DNA of 46,011 nt from Oscillatoriales cyanobacterium (lineage in GTDB: Bacteria; Cyanobacteriota; Cyanobacteriia; Cyanobacteriales; Microcoleaceae), in assembly GCA_004293365.1 (NCBI GenBank), contig RDYN01000060.1:1-46011 (forward strand), written 5' to 3'. Shown here piece after piece: positions 42,901-46,011 of the stretch. Position 1 is the first letter of the stretch. The number at the start of each line of letters is the position of its first letter. A program made the translations under genes and the position numbers. The notes below the pieces were generated by a model, which was given only the letters and a program-made list of their open reading frames with translations, was not told where the DNA came from and made no database searches.

Positions 42901-44328
42901 TTATTGAGCCGACATGGTAAGGTTGTAGTTAGTGTCTCTAGCTTGAAAGCGAATGACAACGACATAATCTCCAGTCTCTAACTTCTTTTGGATTACTCCA
43001 GACTTGGCCTTAGAAGCGGAACTCATAGTTATGTAACTTCTTATAACTCCTGCTTCGTCAGCTTTATTAAGAAAAATTTGTGTATCACTATTTACTCCCT
43101 CTAGACGTAAGCTAACATTAGTGGGATTAGCTAATTTAAAATGATAGTATTTTTCGGGATACTGGGAACTAATAGTTTGATTTGTATATTTTTTCTCAGT
43201 TTGGAGGTAGTCAACATTTTCAGCTAGATTTGTATTATTAAATAAACGTAAAAAATATTTAGTTCCGCGAGATTTCAACTTGACGAAAACGACGTAATCT
43301 CCAGTCTCTAACTTCTCTTGGATTACTCCAGACTTGGCATTAGAAGCTGTTTTCATCGTCATGTAGCTTGTGACAACTCCTGCTTGATTAGCTTTATAGA
43401 GAACAATTTGTGCCTCACTGCTTACTCCATCAAGATACAAGCTAATATCGCTGGTATTTGCTAATTTGAAGTGATACGTTTGCTCTGGTAAATTAGCACT
43501 TATGCTATGCTCAAATAATTTCGAGCCTTCTAATTCTCCTATTTTTTCTGGATTAGCTCTTGGACTTTCTGAAATAATACGATTAGTTGAACTGTCTGTA
43601 TTTGCGTCAGGTTTTGAAGATGAATTGGAGGGAGCTAGCGGTACGTCTGGGACTTTTCCAGTGTCTTTTGTCAAAGACTCTTTTTCCATATACTCGGATC
43701 TGGTTCGATTTTTGTCAGTTTCTAGATTGATTGTAAAATTTTTAGTTTTGTAGCCAGATTTGCTCAGAGTAACTTGAATATCTCCTCGCTCTGGAATTTC
43801 TATAGAAGTATATCCATTATCATCCGTCATCTTTGTTGTTGGCGCTCCTTTAGATAAAAAGTAAACTTTAATATCTGATATTGCTTGTTTTGTCTCTATA
43901 TCTATGACAGTCAGATCGACTTTTATCGGTGTGGTTAAATTTTCCGTAGAACTTATAGGTGGTTTAGGGGGGTTACTTGAAATTGTAACAGTGAAATATC
44001 CAAGTCCTAAGCCTCCTAGTAAAGCCAAAATACCAAGAGTAATATGTAAAGGATTTAGCTTCGGATCGGGATTATTTGGTGTAGGATTCATAAGGGTATA
44101 GCTCAAATTTTCTGATTTCTCGCTCGCGCTGATGCTCTTTTCATCAAAATTGGCATCGGGGTTATTACTACTTTCTTTAAGTCTCTTACTTTCCCTCTGG
44201 CATTCCTCAATTTTTATTCGTAGCTCAAACTTTTTTTCTGTGCTGCTAGTTACTGATAATTCATACTCGTACTCAGCTTGTTTACGTTGCCAATTCACAA
44301 GCGCTTGTTCTAGCCTTTCCTTCGACAC
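42901..44328 (-). CDS. Membrane-anchored protein with helical N-terminal module and two PPC-like domains
   Basis: 475 residues. Residues 1-55 form a charged helical segment (LEQALVNWQRKQAEYEYEL, then KKFELRIKIEECQRESKRL) that matches the next gene's N-terminus. A single membrane helix lies at about 94-116 (HITLGILALLGGLGLGYF). Outside it come a carboxypeptidase-regulatory-like beta domain (about 135-202), a low-complexity linker rich in Ser/Pro/Asn and two tandem pre-peptidase C-terminal-like domains (about 265-375 and 376-475), recognised by the repeated KSGVIQ(E/K)KLETGDYVV. The helical part would face the cytoplasm. No catalytic domain is seen. It overlaps nothing but starts 3 bp after the previous gene ends, so the two are cotranscribed. 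Confidence 0.75.
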   Translation of the reverse strand: MSKERLEQALVNWQRKQAEYEYELSVTSSTEKKFELRIKIEECQRESKRLKESSNNPDANFDEKSISASEKSENLSYTLMNPTPNNPDPKLNPLHITLGILALLGGLGLGYFTVTISSNPPKPPISSTENLTTPIKVDLTVIDIETKQAISDIKVYFLSKGAPTTKMTDDNGYTSIEIPERGDIQVTLSKSGYKTKNFTINLETDKNRTRSEYMEKESLTKDTGKVPDVPLAPSNSSSKPDANTDSSTNRIISESPRANPEKIGELEGSKLFEHSISANLPEQTYHFKLANTSDISLYLDGVSSEAQIVLYKANQAGVVTSYMTMKTASNAKSGVIQEKLETGDYVVFVKLKSRGTKYFLRLFNNTNLAENVDYLQTEKKYTNQTISSQYPEKYYHFKLANPTNVSLRLEGVNSDTQIFLNKADEAGVIRSYITMSSASKAKSGVIQKKLETGDYVVVIRFQARDTNYNLTMSAQ

Positions 44329-44331
44329 AAC

Positions 44332-44814
44332 TTATCTCCGAACTAAACGCTTGATTGTCTTCCAGGTTTTGTGCATAACCCCTTCTGTATCCATCTCCAG
44401 CTCGTAAGAGGCAAGGAGGGGAATCAGTGGCAAAGTTACTTTCAACTTAGCAGAAGCTGCTTTATCCCCTTCGTCCAACTTGGCTCGGATGTCTTGCAGT
44501 AGCCGAATCAGTTCGGGAGGATACTCAGCAGTTTGTGGAATGCGCTGCATAGATTCAACAGCCTGTTCTACTTTAGCTAGTTGAGTTTCTGCTTCTTCAT
44601 TGGAGATGATAATGGTTTCGATCGGGTACAGTTCCCAATACTCAGCTTCGTAGCGGCGAATGTCGGGGAGAATCTCTCGCTTAATCTTGTGTTTTAGCTC
44701 AAACTTAGCCGGAATGCTAGCGCTAGTAGCCAGCTCCTTTTCAAACTCTCCCAGTTTTTCCTCGAGCAGTTCCAGAATCTCCTTAATATCTGCTAGTCTT
44801 TGGCGATCACTCAT
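44332..44814 (-). CDS. Small protein with effector-associated-type helical module
   Basis: 160 residues. The N-terminal part (ILELLEEKLGEFEKELATSA, then AKFELKHKIKREILPDI, RRYEAEYWEL) is a helical module that is common in cyanobacteria in front of trypsin-like, CHAT or NACHT proteins, resembling the effector-associated domains described in conflict systems. The C-terminal 90 residues have no family that I recognise, with a basic end (KTWKTIKRLVRR). The same helical module opens the following gene, so they may bind each other or a common partner. An 8-bp overlap with the preceding small ORF (ATGAGTGA) suggests translational coupling. Confidence 0.7.
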   Translation of the reverse strand: MSDRQRLADIKEILELLEEKLGEFEKELATSASIPAKFELKHKIKREILPDIRRYEAEYWELYPIETIIISNEEAETQLAKVEQAVESMQRIPQTAEYPPELIRLLQDIRAKLDEGDKAASAKLKVTLPLIPLLASYELEMDTEGVMHKTWKTIKRLVRR

Positions 44815-45001
44815 TATTCCTTCCTCGTTTTTTGAGTAGTTCGGACGGTTTCAATCGATGTTTTTCAACTTTCAGTTGAATTGCTAGCCCTATTATCCAC
44901 AGCTTTAACTCCACCCCGCGCTGACTCAACGCTAAATTTTCTGTTCCACCCAAGTAATGAGCTAGAGCAGGTACTGGAAGTTTTTTTATCAATGTTAGCA
45001 A
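44807..45001 (-). CDS. Short hypothetical protein
   Basis: 64 residues: MLTLIKKLPVPALAHYLGG, then LSQRGVELKLWIIGLAIQLK and a basic end LLKKRGRNNE. Nothing is recognised. The best support is the 8-bp overlap of its stop with the start of the next gene, preceded by a GGAAGGAA that would serve as ribosome site. Competing short frames exist on both strands in this region, so it may not be expressed. Confidence 0.35.
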   Translation of the reverse strand: MLTLIKKLPVPALAHYLGGTENLALSQRGVELKLWIIGLAIQLKVEKHRLKPSELLKKRGRNNE

Positions 45002-45131
45002 GTATTTTCAATTGTGTGTATGATATTGCGATTGTTTTACACAATATGCTTGCTGTATCCCACACTTGTTCAATATCTCTCAATTTCGATCGCCCGCCTG
45101 GAAACACTCGACTAACAGACATCCCGCCCTT

Positions 45132-45896
45132 TCACGTCAGCCGATCGGGATCGACACCCAACTCCCGCAACTTTGCCGCCAATAAATCCGCCCGCTGACG
45201 TTCCTGTTCTGCCCGCTGGCGTTCCTGTTGGGCCCGCAGACGTTCCTGTTCGGCTTGTTCCGAACTCCACAGCAGCAAATTTCCAGCTTCATCCCACCAG
45301 CGCAGCCAATTCATAGTTTGTCCCAAACGTTCCCCCCGCCAAATCCCCAGCCATAAATCTAACTCTGGAATCCGCACCCGTCCCTGTGCATCAGCAGTCT
45401 GGGTTACATAGCTCCCATTTTGCAGATACCGCACTTCCAACTTGGGATCGTAGGGGTCGTAAGTAACATAGGTAGGAACTTGCAGAATCTGTTCGTAGAA
45501 GTAGAGCTTACCGTAGGGAGGAGTCGATCGCACGGACAGTTCGCTGTAATCTTCATTAGACAAAAACTCCATCACCACCGATACCGGCGCACCCTCCAGA
45601 TTCGGCGTGTAGCTGCGGCGAATGGTGCCCTCTGCGACTGGATGCACTTGCGGCACGTAAAACCAATCGGGTGCTTTAACTACAGTTTTCTGATTGATAG
45701 TCGCTACCAGTCCAAAATTGGAACCAATTAGGGCGAGTCCAATGCGTCCAGCAGCCCCCAGAGCATCGGTGAGAGAGGCAGCAAGGGGCGTTTGTTGAAT
45801 ATTTTCCACGGGATCGTCCGGTAATACAAAGTCTGCTGGTAGGGCTTCCCAGGTGACAGTTGGTGTTTTGGAACTTGATGGGATTTGAAGAACCAT
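45132..45896 (-). CDS. Uma2-family (DUF820) endonuclease-like protein
   Basis: 254 residues. The PD-(D/E)XK-like core is seen in DWFYVPQVHPVAEGTIRRSY, PVSVVMEFLSNEDYSE and LYFYEQILQVPTYVTYDP. Tail residues about 205-254 form a Gln/Glu/Arg coiled coil of AEQERQRAEQERQRA repeats ending LAAKLRELGVDPDRL, standard for cyanobacterial Uma2 proteins, which occur in many copies per genome. Nuclease activity is inferred from fold; targets are unknown. The Asp/Glu/Lys catalytic set is not fully clear here. It stands alone, about 130 bp from the small ORF downstream. Confidence 0.85.
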   Translation of the reverse strand: MVLQIPSSSKTPTVTWEALPADFVLPDDPVENIQQTPLAASLTDALGAAGRIGLALIGSNFGLVATINQKTVVKAPDWFYVPQVHPVAEGTIRRSYTPNLEGAPVSVVMEFLSNEDYSELSVRSTPPYGKLYFYEQILQVPTYVTYDPYDPKLEVRYLQNGSYVTQTADAQGRVRIPELDLWLGIWRGERLGQTMNWLRWWDEAGNLLLWSSEQAEQERLRAQQERQRAEQERQRADLLAAKLRELGVDPDRLT

Positions 45897-45935
45897 GAGC
45901 TTATACCATTTGAGATTTTAGATAGGAAAAGAAGA

Positions 45936-45993
45936 GGTTCGTAGTGAGGACTTTAGTCCTTCTTTTTGCGGACTCAAGTCCTCACTACAAACC
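45936..45993. repeat. GAGGACT-type inverted repeat at the window end
   Basis: GGTTCGTAGTGAGGACTTTA pairs with GACTCAAGTCCTCACTACAA plus ACC with few mismatches. It belongs to the same family as the arrays at 11477-11846, 21888-21980 and 29486-29545, and lies upstream of the Uma2 gene. Confidence 0.8.
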
Positions 45994-46011
45994 AGATTTT
46001 AGATGGGAAAA

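Noticed and set aside
44865..45198. Open frames on both strands upstream of the small ORF
   Set aside because: No ribosome site, no similarity, and they overlap each other; only the frame at 44807-45001 has a coupling signal.

Overview
The window is from a filamentous cyanobacterium, most like Microcoleus, Oscillatoria or Phormidium. This is inferred from frequent HIP1-type GCGATCGC sites, dispersed heptanucleotide tandem repeats of the TTTTAGA type, a Yfr1 small RNA between guaB3 and trxA, a GuaB3-type IMP dehydrogenase, a lumen-type pentapeptide protein, and many palindromic intergenic repeats. I saw no rRNA, tRNA or CRISPR array.

Layout. 1-3.3 kb is a decay zone: a broken gene end, an intact pentapeptide-repeat gene, its frameshifted duplicate cut by an IS5-type (ISL2-like) insertion sequence, and an ISAs1-type transposase remnant. 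3.3-5.8 kb holds rodA, IS200/IS605-like end sequences and a VOC protein. 5.8-10.5 kb is the most unusual block: a STAND ATPase (VMAP-type HTH, NB-ARC, TPR) divergent from six tandem genes that each encode an NfeD-like OB-fold of about 60 residues. 10.7-17.1 kb has a polysaccharide deacetylase, a 33-bp repeat array, an LpxB-related protein, guaB3, yfr1, trxA and a LOG-family protein.

17.4-25.6 kb looks like a copper and respiration cluster: a SafE/DsbD-like membrane protein fused to a ferric-reductase-like domain, a small exported protein, cytochrome bd (cydAB), an MbnH/MbnP metal pair on the other strand, and a BlaI/CopY-type repressor with an M56 membrane protease. The functional link is inferred from proximity and family roles.

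25.8-42.6 kb is mixed: a DUF4058 protein, a histidine kinase with an ETR1-like sensor, pepA, an Slt-type transglycosylase, a lumenal pentapeptide protein, a small membrane protein, an N-terminally truncated CbiG, a protein of three 40-residue repeats, GNAT and TetR proteins, a pair of M16 proteases (one active, one inactive), and an AT-rich methyltransferase flanked by copies of the M16 3' end. 42.9-45.9 kb encodes two adjacent proteins that share a helical N-terminal module (possible effector-associated domain), a small ORF and an Uma2-type protein.

Palindromic repeats recur through the window. Several lie exactly between convergent genes, where they could act as two-way terminators, and a few have been absorbed into coding ends.
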